Positions 44,610 to 53,235 of a stretch of DNA of 64,000 bases are shown here, one piece after another (within the stretch, counting starts at the first letter, position 1; every line of letters begins with the position of its first letter). The stretch is taken from NCBI GenBank assembly GCA_910588095.1, contig CAJUQH010000004.1:1-64000 (forward strand), in the 5' to 3' direction. Under the pieces are notes generated by a model, which saw nothing but the letters and a program-made list of their open reading frames with translations, was not told the DNA's origin and did no database searches. Source of the DNA: an uncultured Eggerthellaceae bacterium (GTDB lineage: Bacteria > Actinomycetota > Coriobacteriia > Coriobacteriales > Eggerthellaceae). The position numbers were made by a program, and so were the translations under genes.

Positions 44610-46024
44610 TAGGCTGCGCCCCCTTCGGCGCTGCCACGGCGGGCGCCGGGCACGTTGGCGCCTTCCGCGCCCTCGCCACCTTCCGCAGCCTTCACCTGGG
44701 CGGCCGCATCGGCCGCGCCCACCGGCACGCCCTCCTCGCGCAGCAGCGCCTCGCAGCGCAGGGCTACCGACGCCGCGTGGGCCCACAGGCCCTCGTGGGT
44801 GGCTATCTGCATGACCGCCTTCGCGTCGTTCTTGAGCGCCTCGGCGCTGTAGGCGATGATGGACGACTTCTTCACGAACTCCTCGACCGACAGCGGGCTC
44901 GCGTAGCGCGCCGTGCCGCCAGTGGGCAGCGTATGGTTGGGGCCGGCCACGTAGTCGCCCACCGCCTCGGGCGTCCACTCGCCCAGGAAGATGGCGCCCG
45001 CGTTGCGGATGGCGCCCAGGTGCTCCATGGCATGGGCCACGTGCATCTCCAGGTGCTCGGGCGCGATGACGTTCACCGCCTGGAGCGCTTGGGCCATGGT
45101 CTCGACCACCACGATGAGCCCCTGGTCGCCCAGCGAGGCGCGGGTGATGTCGGCGCGGGTCGACTTGGCCATGTGGGCCTCGATGGCGCTTTCCACCTTG
45201 TCGGCGTAAGCCTCCGAGAAGCACACCAGGTAGCAGGCGGCCAGCGGGTCGTGCTCGGCCTGGGCCATGAGGTCGATGGCCACCAGGCACGGGTCAGCCG
45301 TCTCGTCGGCCACTACGCACACCTCGGACGGGCCGGCTATCATGTCGATGCCCACGTCGCCCGAGACCACCTTCTTGGCCGCTGCCACGTAGGCGTTGCC
45401 CGGGCCGGTGACCTTGTCCACCGGCGCGATGGTCTCGGTGCCGTAGGCCAGCGCGGCCACCGCCTGGGCGCCGCCGACGGCGTACACCTCGGTGACGCCA
45501 GCCAGCTTGCACGCGGCCAGGATGGCGGCATCCACGGTGCCGTCGGCCTGGGGCGGCGTGGTGCACACGATGCGCTCGACGCCAGCCACCTGGGCCGGAA
45601 GGGCGTTCATGAGCACGGTGGAAGGGTACAGCGCGCGGCCGCCGGGCACGTAGATGCCCACGGAATCGAGCGGCGTCACCTTGGCGCCCACGATGGCGCC
45701 GTCCTCGCGGGTGAACAGCCAGCTCTGCTGCACCTGGCGCTCGTGGAAGTCGCGCACCTGGCGTGCGGCCTGCTGCAGCGCCTCCAGGGTGTCGGGGTCT
45801 ATCTGGCCGGGCGCGGCGTCGATGGCCTTTTGCGGCACGCGCAGGCTGCCCAGCTCCACGCCGTCGAACTGAGCAGTGAGCTGGCGCAGGGCGGCGTCGC
45901 CCCCTTCGCGCACCTGGGCCACGATGCGGGTGGCCGCTTCCAGGGCGCCGGCGTTGAACGCCCCGGTGCGGTTGATGAGCGCGCTGGTGAACGGCTCGGC
46001 AGGTTTCAGATGTACGCGGCGCAT
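44609..46024 (-). CDS. hisD: Histidinol dehydrogenase
   Basis: A 471-residue HisD catalysing the last two oxidations to histidine. Zinc and substrate motifs are present: VPGGRALYPS, GVTEVYAVGGAQAVAALAYG, DMIAGPSEV and the HAEDP-equivalent region. The C-terminal 35 residues are an additional Ala/Glu/Gly-rich tail beyond the normal length of about 430. It is 49 nt downstream of hisZG. Confidence 0.96.
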   Translation of the reverse strand: MRRVHLKPAEPFTSALINRTGAFNAGALEAATRIVAQVREGGDAALRQLTAQFDGVELGSLRVPQKAIDAAPGQIDPDTLEALQQAARQVRDFHERQVQQSWLFTREDGAIVGAKVTPLDSVGIYVPGGRALYPSTVLMNALPAQVAGVERIVCTTPPQADGTVDAAILAACKLAGVTEVYAVGGAQAVAALAYGTETIAPVDKVTGPGNAYVAAAKKVVSGDVGIDMIAGPSEVCVVADETADPCLVAIDLMAQAEHDPLAACYLVCFSEAYADKVESAIEAHMAKSTRADITRASLGDQGLIVVVETMAQALQAVNVIAPEHLEMHVAHAMEHLGAIRNAGAIFLGEWTPEAVGDYVAGPNHTLPTGGTARYASPLSVEEFVKKSSIIAYSAEALKNDAKAVMQIATHEGLWAHAASVALRCEALLREEGVPVGAADAAAQVKAAEGGEGAEGANVPGARRGSAEGGAA

Positions 46025-46072
46025 GGGGCCTCCTTGGTGGTCGGCGCGAGCGGCGGCGCAGCAGCCGGGCGG

Positions 46073-47812
46073 CTACTGGCTCGCCCCCGCGATGGGGTCG
46101 TAGGTGCAGGTGCAGGCGTGGGCGGCCAGGGCGCGGGCCAGGGCCACCACGCGGTTGTCGGTGCGGAAGGCGCAGGGGTTGGCGAAGAAGCGGGCGGTGG
46201 AGCCCATGACCTCGTCGACCACGGCCAGGTCGTTCTCGCGCAGCGTGGTGCCGGTGGCGGTTATGTCCACGATGCGCTCGGCCATGGCGGTGAGCGGCGC
46301 CAGCTCGATGTTGCCATGGAGCGTGACGATGTCCACCTGCTGGCCGCGGCGCGCGTAGTAGGCCGCGGTGATGCGGGGGTACTTGGTGGCCACGCGCAGC
46401 GTGCCCAGGGCGGCCGCCTTGCTGGCGACGGCGTCGGCCGCCCCCACCGGCTCGGCCACCACGAAGGTGCAGGCGCCGAAGCGCAGGTCCACCACCTCCA
46501 CCACCTCGGCCCCTGTCTCGACGAGCGAGTCCTTGCCGCATATGCCGCAGTCGGCAGCGCCCAGGGCCACGAAGGTGGGCGCGTCGGAAGGCCGCACGAT
46601 GACGTATTCGACCCCCGGGTTGCGGATGATGAGCTGGCGGCCCGGCGACTCGAGGCCCGCGGTGTCCAGCCCGCAAGCGGCCAGGTTGGCGATGGCGTCG
46701 GCGTTGAGCGAGCCCTTGGGCACTGCGATGCGCAGCGGCCGGTCGGGCTGCGGGGCGGCGCCGGCAGCCTCCATGGCCTGCTCGAGGCAGAAGGCGAAGC
46801 CGGCAGCGGGGCGATCGGCCCCGTAGGCACCTATGAGCCCGTCATAGCGGCCGCCCGATCCCAGGGCCTCGCCGCAGCCGGGGGCGTAGGCGGCGAACAC
46901 GATGCCGGTGTAGTAGTCGAACGAGCTCATGACCGAGAAGTCCACGAGCAGCTGGGCCGGGCAGCCGTCTTCGGCCAGGCGGTCGTAGGCCGCCTCGAAG
47001 CCGTCGAGCGCGCTGTCGCAGCCCAAGGGCGCCACGAGGGCGCGAGCCTGGCCGATGGCCTCGCGGCCGCCGCGGATGCGGGGCAGCTGGGCGATGGCCT
47101 GGGCGAAGGCGGGGTCGCAGCCGCCTTCGGGGGCGACGGCGGCCTGGATGGGCTGGCCGACTCGCGCAGGTTCGCCGGGCTGCATGGCCTGGCCGCTCGC
47201 CACAGCGCTGCCCGCGCAGCCGCACAGGCAATCGAGCTCCACGTAGTCGGAGCCGTGGTAGGCCGCGAGCACCTGGGCCTTCCAGCCTTCCGTGGCACCG
47301 CAGCCTTCTAATAGGGCGCGCAGCACGCCCACCGTGGCCAGCGCCAGCGAGCAGTCGCGCACGCCCGCCACCTGCAGCGCCTCGGCCAGCAGGCCCACCA
47401 CCTCGGCGTCGGCCGCCGGGCCTTCGTCGCCGATGCATTCCACGCCTATCTGGGTGAGCTCGCGCGCTGCCGCCTGCACGGCCCCTGCCGACGCCCGGAA
47501 CACGCGCTGGGTGTAGCGCAGCCGGCGCGGACCAGGGTCGTCGGGGAAGCGCGTGGCGTCCATGCGAGCCACCTGCAGCGTCACGTCGGGGCGCATGGCC
47601 AACAGCTCGCCGGTGGCATCGAACAGCTTGAACGGGCTCGCCGGCACGCGCACGCCCCGGGCCATGACGTCCATGGCCTCCAAGGTCGGGGTCTCGATGG
47701 GAGCGTAGCCGCGGCTGGCGAACAGGTCGGCCACGGCGCGCGTGATGGCCTCGCGGGCGACGGCCTCGTCGGCCAGCACATCGCGGAAGCCCTGGGGCGT
47801 TGCTAGGTTCAT
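46073..47812 (-). CDS. hisZG: HisZ-HisG fusion: ATP phosphoribosyltransferase regulatory and catalytic domains in one chain
   Basis: A 579-residue protein. Residues about 1-345 are HisZ, a histidyl-tRNA-synthetase-like regulatory subunit (TPQGFRDVL, RPDVTLQVARM, RYTQRVFRAS, GSGGRYDGLIG). Residues about 363-579 are the short form of HisG (LRIAVPKGSLNADA, ADCGICGKDSLVE, DIVTLHGNIELAPL), the catalytic chain that normally associates with separate HisZ. A short Ala/Gly/Pro linker joins them with no frameshift. It begins the his operon; GAAGGAA precedes the ATG. Feedback inhibition by histidine is expected through the HisZ-HisG interface. HisZ lacks intact synthetase function in the family, so tRNA charging is not expected. 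Confidence 0.92.
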   Translation of the reverse strand: MNLATPQGFRDVLADEAVAREAITRAVADLFASRGYAPIETPTLEAMDVMARGVRVPASPFKLFDATGELLAMRPDVTLQVARMDATRFPDDPGPRRLRYTQRVFRASAGAVQAAARELTQIGVECIGDEGPAADAEVVGLLAEALQVAGVRDCSLALATVGVLRALLEGCGATEGWKAQVLAAYHGSDYVELDCLCGCAGSAVASGQAMQPGEPARVGQPIQAAVAPEGGCDPAFAQAIAQLPRIRGGREAIGQARALVAPLGCDSALDGFEAAYDRLAEDGCPAQLLVDFSVMSSFDYYTGIVFAAYAPGCGEALGSGGRYDGLIGAYGADRPAAGFAFCLEQAMEAAGAAPQPDRPLRIAVPKGSLNADAIANLAACGLDTAGLESPGRQLIIRNPGVEYVIVRPSDAPTFVALGAADCGICGKDSLVETGAEVVEVVDLRFGACTFVVAEPVGAADAVASKAAALGTLRVATKYPRITAAYYARRGQQVDIVTLHGNIELAPLTAMAERIVDITATGTTLRENDLAVVDEVMGSTARFFANPCAFRTDNRVVALARALAAHACTCTYDPIAGASQ

Positions 47813-47978
47813 GCGGTCAGATTCCTTCGGTATGGGTCAAGGGTCTATGGTACCGCGAACAGGGCGCCCGCGCTACGGGAAAGGCCCCGCTACGGCGCAG
47901 GCGACGCTGGCCGCTGAAGTCCTTCCTGCCTTTACTTTAGCACAGTAGAGTAATAAAGCAACCGCGGGATGCCTCGAG

Positions 47979-48191
47979 TCAGGCGAAGCGGTCGGAATCG
48001 ACGGAGGTCAGGTGCCCGTCGGCATCCTCGAACAAGCACAGCCGCTTGTCCCGACTCTCGTAAAGCAGGCTGAACCGCGCGGGCACCGCCGACCGGGCGT
48101 TAGCGGGCGGGGTTGCGCCACGCCCTTGCGCGGCCGCATCCGCCGGGGCCTTCCCTACCTTCACATACCCGTCCGCAGCGCGCTCAGCCAT
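47979..48191 (-). CDS. Hypothetical 70-aa protein coupled to truA
   Basis: The ATG lies 8 nt inside the 3' end of truA, consistent with translational coupling. The first 35 residues are Ala/Gly-rich and basic; the second half (RFSLLYESRDKRLCLFEDADGHLTSVDSDRFA) looks like a small beta-sheet domain. Not recognised as a known family. The overlap with truA and conventional composition make it likely to be real. Confidence 0.5.
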   Translation of the reverse strand: MAERAADGYVKVGKAPADAAAQGRGATPPANARSAVPARFSLLYESRDKRLCLFEDADGHLTSVDSDRFA

Positions 48192-48972
48192 AGCGCACCG
48201 ACCACAGCGTGAGGCCCTGGGCCGGGGCGTTCTCCCCCGCTGCCGCGCGATCGCACGCCGCCAGCACGTCGTCCACCCACTCCGGCGGCCGCTTGCCGCG
48301 GCCCACCAGCACCAGCGTGCCCACCATCGTGCGCACCATCGAATGCAAGAAGGCGTTGCCGCGCACGGTAGCCACCAGCATGGGCTCGCCCATGATGGCT
48401 TGGCGCTCGAAGGACACCTCGCTCACGTAGCGGCAGGTGGGCTTGCCCTCGGCCGAGGCGGCCATGCAGAAGCTCTTGAAGTCGTGCTCGCCGACAAGGT
48501 GCGCCGCCGCTTCGGCCATGGCGCCGTCGTCGAGAGGCTGCGGGATGTGCCACGAGAAGCCCGGCAGGAACAGCGAAGGCGTGCCGTCGGTGGCGATGAG
48601 GTACTTGTAGGTGCGCTCGACCGCATCGAAGCGCGCCGAGAACCCGAACGGCCGCTCGTCGAGCGCGCGCACCATGATGGCGTCGTGGGTGAGGGCGTTC
48701 AGCGAGCGCAGCAGCGTGCGGAAGGTGCGGCCGGCCAGTTCGTCAGCGGCGATGTCGAAGCTGACCACCTGGCCGCGAGCATGCACCCCCGCGTCGGTGC
48801 GGCCCGCGCAGGTCGTGAGCACCGGGCGGCGGAACAGCAGCTCCAGCGCATGCTCGAGCTCGCCTTGGACGGTAGCCTGGCCCGGCTGGCGCGCGAAGCC
48901 GCAGAACGGCGCGCCGTTGTAGGCCACGGTCATGGCAAGGGTGGTATCAGGTTGCGAGATGCCGGTTTCCAT
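48184..48972 (-). CDS. truA: tRNA pseudouridine38-40 synthase
   Basis: A 262-residue TruA. The catalytic aspartate is in CAGRTDAGVHARGQ; NALTHDAIMV, AVERTYKYLI and FLHSMVRTMVGTL are typical. The start METGIS at 48972 lies only 6 nt after a TATACT -10 hexamer, so the mRNA is probably leaderless; the longer frame to 49398 has no support. It modifies the anticodon stem-loop of many tRNAs. The 70-aa ORF follows. Confidence 0.94.
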   Translation of the reverse strand: METGISQPDTTLAMTVAYNGAPFCGFARQPGQATVQGELEHALELLFRRPVLTTCAGRTDAGVHARGQVVSFDIAADELAGRTFRTLLRSLNALTHDAIMVRALDERPFGFSARFDAVERTYKYLIATDGTPSLFLPGFSWHIPQPLDDGAMAEAAAHLVGEHDFKSFCMAASAEGKPTCRYVSEVSFERQAIMGEPMLVATVRGNAFLHSMVRTMVGTLVLVGRGKRPPEWVDDVLAACDRAAAGENAPAQGLTLWSVRYG

Positions 48973-48978
48973 GGCATC

Positions 48979-48984
48979 AGTATA
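48979..48984 (-). promoter_or_regulatory. TATACT -10 element for leaderless truA
   Basis: The hexamer ends 6 nt before the truA ATG, so transcription would start at or within a base of the initiation codon. No Shine-Dalgarno sequence is present. No -35 of good quality was found. Confidence 0.5.
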
Positions 48985-49126
48985 AAGGAAGGCGGCTCGC
49001 GCAAGGCCCTGGCGCGCTCGCGCCTGGCGCAGCGCTTGCGAGCACAACCCAGCGACAGCAAACTCCGTCCCTAGGCAGCGCCTTCTTCTCTGTTGGCTCG
49101 ACCAAGAAGAAAGGAGGTGCTTGCTT

Positions 49127-49255
49127 ATGGAGCTTGCTATCGAACTCGTCAAACTCACAACGGCCTTGACCGGTTTGGCGGTGGCGATGGCGGCTGCCGT
49201 GCGCGAGGTATGGAGTCGGCTCCGCCGAAATGGGAAGAATGACCAGAAGCGATAG
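49127..49255 (+). CDS. 42-aa hydrophobic peptide with strong, partly sequestered ribosome site (type I toxin-like)
   Basis: The ATG has AAAGGAGG (49110-49117) 9 nt upstream, one of the best ribosome sites in the window. The product starts MELAIELVKLTTALTGLAVA, has one membrane helix and a highly basic tail (RRNGKNDQKR), the pattern of type I toxin or small holin-like peptides. The site lies in a hairpin: 49081-49096 pairs with 49102-49114, covering the first part of the Shine-Dalgarno. A TTGCGA/CAAACT promoter candidate is at 49036-49064. It stands alone between truA and priA on the opposite strand. No antisense RNA promoter was identified. Toxicity is inferred only. Confidence 0.55.
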   Translation: MELAIELVKLTTALTGLAVAMAAAVREVWSRLRRNGKNDQKR

Positions 49256-49422
49256 TGTCCGGTCATCCACCACAAAGCAGGCGCTGCCCGGCTTCCAAAC
49301 GGGCAACCGCTGGGCCCTATTCCAGCATGATTCAAGTGCGGCGCCGCGCCGCTGGCCAACCGTTTCGCCAAGGACCGAGCGTGCCCGAGACGGCACATCG
49401 AAGATGATGCCCGCTGCCGGCC

Positions 49423-51807
49423 TTACAGCAGGTCCATCGGGTCGATGTCCACCGCCACGTTCACGGCCGGGTCGGCCTTGCGCCGACGGAACACGAGCGC
49501 CAGCTTGCCGGGCAGGTCGTCATCGGGCGGGCACTTCACCAGCACGTGGTAGCGGTAGACGTTGCGCAGCTTCGCCAGCACGCACGGCTGCGCCTCGAAC
49601 ACCTGCCACGCATCGCCCGCCACCTGCTCCTTGAGCTCCACCAGCTGGGCGCGCAGGGCCTCGGCTGCGGCCCGCACTGCTTCCTCGTCGCGCCCCCACA
49701 CCAGCACGTTGGCCATACGCACGTAGGGCGGGTAGCCTAGCGCGCGGCGCTTGGGCAGCTCGTCGCGCAGGAAGCGCGGGCGGTCGTAGGCGGCCGCGGC
49801 GGCGATGGCGCTATGGCCCGCATCGTAGGTCTGCACCAGCACGCGGCCTTCCAGCTGCGCCCGGCCCGCGCGGCCGGCCACCTGCTCGATAAGGGCGAAG
49901 GTGCGCTCCGACGCGCGGTAGTCGGGCAGGTTCAGCTGGGTGTCGGCGTTGATGACCCCCACCAGCGTCACGTCGTCGAAGTCGAGGCCCTTGGCTATCA
50001 TCTGCGTGCCCAGCAGCACCGCGCCGCCCTCGGCTGCCGCGAATCGCTCAAGCAGCCGCTGGTGCGCGCCCTTACCCTTGGTGGTGTCGGCGTCCATGCG
50101 CACGATGGGCACGCCCGGCCCCACCCCCTCGGCCGCATCGAGCATCTGCCGCAGCTCCGCCTCGACCCGCTGGGTGCCGGCGCCGAACATCTTGAGGTAC
50201 GGGCTCTCGCACGAGGGGCACCGCGGCGGCACGGGCACCGTGTGGCCGCAGTGATGGCACACCAGCTTGTGCCCCTGATCATGGTAGGTGAGCGATGTGG
50301 CGCAATGGGCGCATTCCGGCACGAAGCCGCAATCGCGGCACAGCAGGAACTTGGCGAAGCCGCGCTGGTTCAGCAGCAGCACCGCCTTGTGGCCCGCGGC
50401 CAGCTCGGCCTGCAGCGCGCTCGTCAGCCGCCGCGAGAACATGGCCCGCGCGCCGCCCTTGAACTCGGCCGCCATGTCCACCACCTCCACGGCGGGCAGC
50501 GGCCGGCCGTTGGCGCGCTCAGGCAGGCTCACGGCGCTCCAGCCATCCACCCGCGCCGCGTGGTGCAGCGCCTCGATGGAAGGCGTCGCCGAGCCCAGCA
50601 CCACCGCGCCCCCGGCACGCGCCATCATCCAACACGCCACGTCGCGCGCATGGTAGCGCGGGGCGCTGTCCTGCTTGTAGGAGCCCTCGTGCTCCTCGTC
50701 GATTATCACGAGCCCCACGTCGCGCAGGGGCGTGAACAGGGCGCTGCGGGCCCCCACCACCACGCGCGCCTGGCCGCTGCGGATGAAGTCCCACTGGTCG
50801 TAGCGCTCGCCCTGGCTCATGCGCGAGTGCATGACGGCCACCGCGTCGCCGAAGCGCCCGCGGAAGCGCGCCACCGTCTGGGGGGTCAGCGATATCTCGG
50901 GCACGAGCACGAAGGCGTTGCGCCCCTGGCCCAGCGTCGAGGCGATGGCCCGCAGGTACACCTCGGTCTTGCCCGAGCCGGTCACGCCGTCGAGCACCAC
51001 CACCTGCCCCGATGCCGCCGTCCGGGCCGCCTCGATGGCATCGAGCGCCGCCTGCTGCCCTTCGGTGAGGGAAAGCTCGGGCGCAGGAGGAGCCGACCCG
51101 CCAGCCTTGCCACTCGCGCCCGAACCGCCGCCGGCGCCGCTCGCAGCCCCCGGCCCGAAGCCCGCCGCGCAGCCATCCATGCCCCGCATGCGCCGCCGGC
51201 GCTCCACGCGCACGACGCCCTTGGCCTCGAGCGCCTTCACCGCGCCCGAGACCGATCCGAACTCCAGCGCCAGCTCGGCCATGCGCACGTCGCCCCGGCG
51301 CAACACGTCGACGATGGCCTGCTGCTTGGCCGCGTTCTTTCGCGGCTCGAAGCCCTCGGCCGCCGGGCCCAAGGTCAGCCAGCGGTCGTCCACCTCGCCC
51401 ACAGCCGGCTCCTCCAGGCGCCAGCCCCCGCGCCCCTGCACGAGCCGCGGCACGCCGCCGGGCGGCGTGAACAGGCGGATGCAGGCCGAGAGCGGCGCCA
51501 GGTACTCGTCAGCCAAGAAACGGGCGCACGCGGCGCCTTCCTCGTCGAAGTAGGGCTTGGACAGCACCCGTTCGATGCCCTTCAGCTTGGCGGGATCGAT
51601 GCCCTCGGGCAGCGCGCCGTCGTCGTGGTCCTCCAGCCCCACCACGAACCCCACGGCCTTGCGATTGCCGAAGGGCACGAGCACCGCGCAACCCACCTCC
51701 GCGGCGCAATCGGGCGCGCCATCCAGCGCGGGGTCCGGCACGGCGTAGGCATAGGGCGCATCAAGCGCCTGGGTGGGTATGTCCAAGATGACGGAAGCTA
51801 AGAGCAT
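49423..51807 (-). CDS. priA: Primosomal protein N', replication-restart helicase
   Basis: A 794-residue PriA. Walker A GVTGSGKTEVYLRA, DEEH box and helicase motifs QVAGRAGRA are clear, and paired cysteines (CRDCGFVPECAHC, CHHCG, CPSC) form the zinc-binding region. An Ala/Gly/Ser-rich insertion lies near residue 225. The start MLLASVILDIP at 51807 follows a TATACT hexamer by 6 nt, suggesting leaderless translation. All helicase motifs look intact, unlike the helicase-dead PriA of mycobacteria and relatives. Confidence 0.93.
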   Translation of the reverse strand: MLLASVILDIPTQALDAPYAYAVPDPALDGAPDCAAEVGCAVLVPFGNRKAVGFVVGLEDHDDGALPEGIDPAKLKGIERVLSKPYFDEEGAACARFLADEYLAPLSACIRLFTPPGGVPRLVQGRGGWRLEEPAVGEVDDRWLTLGPAAEGFEPRKNAAKQQAIVDVLRRGDVRMAELALEFGSVSGAVKALEAKGVVRVERRRRMRGMDGCAAGFGPGAASGAGGGSGASGKAGGSAPPAPELSLTEGQQAALDAIEAARTAASGQVVVLDGVTGSGKTEVYLRAIASTLGQGRNAFVLVPEISLTPQTVARFRGRFGDAVAVMHSRMSQGERYDQWDFIRSGQARVVVGARSALFTPLRDVGLVIIDEEHEGSYKQDSAPRYHARDVACWMMARAGGAVVLGSATPSIEALHHAARVDGWSAVSLPERANGRPLPAVEVVDMAAEFKGGARAMFSRRLTSALQAELAAGHKAVLLLNQRGFAKFLLCRDCGFVPECAHCATSLTYHDQGHKLVCHHCGHTVPVPPRCPSCESPYLKMFGAGTQRVEAELRQMLDAAEGVGPGVPIVRMDADTTKGKGAHQRLLERFAAAEGGAVLLGTQMIAKGLDFDDVTLVGVINADTQLNLPDYRASERTFALIEQVAGRAGRAQLEGRVLVQTYDAGHSAIAAAAAYDRPRFLRDELPKRRALGYPPYVRMANVLVWGRDEEAVRAAAEALRAQLVELKEQVAGDAWQVFEAQPCVLAKLRNVYRYHVLVKCPPDDDLPGKLALVFRRRKADPAVNVAVDIDPMDLL

Positions 51808-51813
51808 GCAGCC

Positions 51814-51819
51814 AGTATA
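51814..51819 (-). promoter_or_regulatory. TATACT -10 element for leaderless priA
   Basis: Ends 6 nt before the priA ATG, exactly as at truA. The rest of the gap to the ABC permease gene (to 51999) shows no gene. Confidence 0.5.
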
Positions 51820-51999
51820 CCGTGGCCGCAGCATCGCCGGGCCCTGCGAGGGCAGCCATCCATGGGCTCTTCACGAACACTCGTACCCTTACGCTCCCCA
51901 AGGCACAGAAGGGCCCAGGCGACCCGACGGCAGCGACCAGCGGCCTGCGACCGAGGCCCAGCAACGGCCGGCGACCAGCCCCAGCCCTCGGCTGCTGCC

Positions 52000-53235
52000 C
52001 TAGGCTGCCACGCCCGATGCTGCCGCCCGATTGCCACCCGCCGCCGACGTGCGCATGCGCGCCCGCCCAGCCGCCAGCGCCACGCACAGCAGCGCCACCG
52101 CGAACAGCACCAGCACCCCTATGCACTGCAGCACGGGCACCGCCGCCCCAAGCCCCGAGCCAGCCGCCATATGGACCGCATCGGCGCAGGCCATGCTGTA
52201 CCAATACCCTGGCAGCGCGTGGGCCAGCGCCAGCACCTCGGGCGCCATGAGGTCGAGCGACACCCACGCCCCGCCCAGGAACGACACCAGCATGCCCACG
52301 ATGTTGCCCACGGCATTCGACACCAGCCCGCTGGCCCCCAGCGCCCCCATCAGGTATCCCAGCGCCAACGGCACCAGGCAGAAGGCCAGCATGCTGGCAG
52401 CGCACCACGCCAGGCCCTCAAGGCTTATCTGGGCCACCGCCTCATGGAACGCCAGCGCCCCCACGCCGAACGACCACGCCCACGCTCCCAAGGTCACCAC
52501 CAGGCAGGCCAGCGCCAACTGAAAGTTGTAGGCCGCGAACGGCAGCGGCGATGCCAGGTTGCGGCGGCGCACGTCGGCACGGCCCATGGTGGCGGTCAGC
52601 AAGCCGACGCATACCGTGATGCCCGCGAACAGCGTGTAAGTGCTCCACTTCAGGTAGAACGCGAAGCGGTCGGCCTCCGACACAGAGCCTTCCACGGCGA
52701 TGAGCTCGGCTTCCGCCCGCACAGCCACCGCCTCAGCCGCCGCACGGGCCACCTCTTGCTGCGACGCAGCCGCATCGGCCAGGGCCAAGGTGCGCGCTGC
52801 GCCTAGGTAGCTTCCCACGACCTCGTCCATGAACGCCCCGCTCATGGCATAGAAGCTGTAGGCGGCATCCAAGGCCGGCGGATCGTCGCCCGCGAGCGCC
52901 GCCTCCATGAAGGCATCGCCGTAGCCTTCCGGAACCACCAGCAGGTAATCCACCGCGCCCTTGGCCACGGCATCCTGGAATGCCCGCCGGTCATCGGCCA
53001 CCTCCACCGCCGTGCCCTGCTCATCCAGGGCCTCGGCGATGCCGGCCGAAAGGGCGCTTCCGTCGCGGTCGACCACTGCGTAGTCGGCCTGCTCGCGCTC
53101 GAACTGGCCTTCGGCCGTGCTGAAGTCGAAAGACGACGCCATGAACAGCCCCATGAGGCTCAAGCCCACGATGTAGACGAGAGGGAACACCGCATGGCCG
53201 CGAATGACGTGCAGGGCGCACTTAAATACTTGCAT
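52000..53235 (-). CDS. ABC-2 type exporter permease (second permease)
   Basis: A 411-residue membrane protein with one N-terminal helix (about residues 15-33), a large extracytoplasmic domain (about 35-195) and five or six C-terminal helices, the layout of ABC-2/YhgE-type drug or antibiotic exporter permeases. It overlaps the end of the first permease gene by 14 nt. The two permeases probably form a heterodimer driven by the ATPase at 54423. Ala-rich stretches near residues 155-165 are low complexity. The substrate is not known. Confidence 0.8.
   Translation of the reverse strand: MQVFKCALHVIRGHAVFPLVYIVGLSLMGLFMASSFDFSTAEGQFEREQADYAVVDRDGSALSAGIAEALDEQGTAVEVADDRRAFQDAVAKGAVDYLLVVPEGYGDAFMEAALAGDDPPALDAAYSFYAMSGAFMDEVVGSYLGAARTLALADAAASQQEVARAAAEAVAVRAEAELIAVEGSVSEADRFAFYLKWSTYTLFAGITVCVGLLTATMGRADVRRRNLASPLPFAAYNFQLALACLVVTLGAWAWSFGVGALAFHEAVAQISLEGLAWCAASMLAFCLVPLALGYLMGALGASGLVSNAVGNIVGMLVSFLGGAWVSLDLMAPEVLALAHALPGYWYSMACADAVHMAAGSGLGAAVPVLQCIGVLVLFAVALLCVALAAGRARMRTSAAGGNRAAASGVAA

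Noticed and set aside
47813..47978. T-box or histidine attenuator before hisZG
   Set aside because: No T-box core, no run of His codons in a leader peptide and no terminator hairpin were found.
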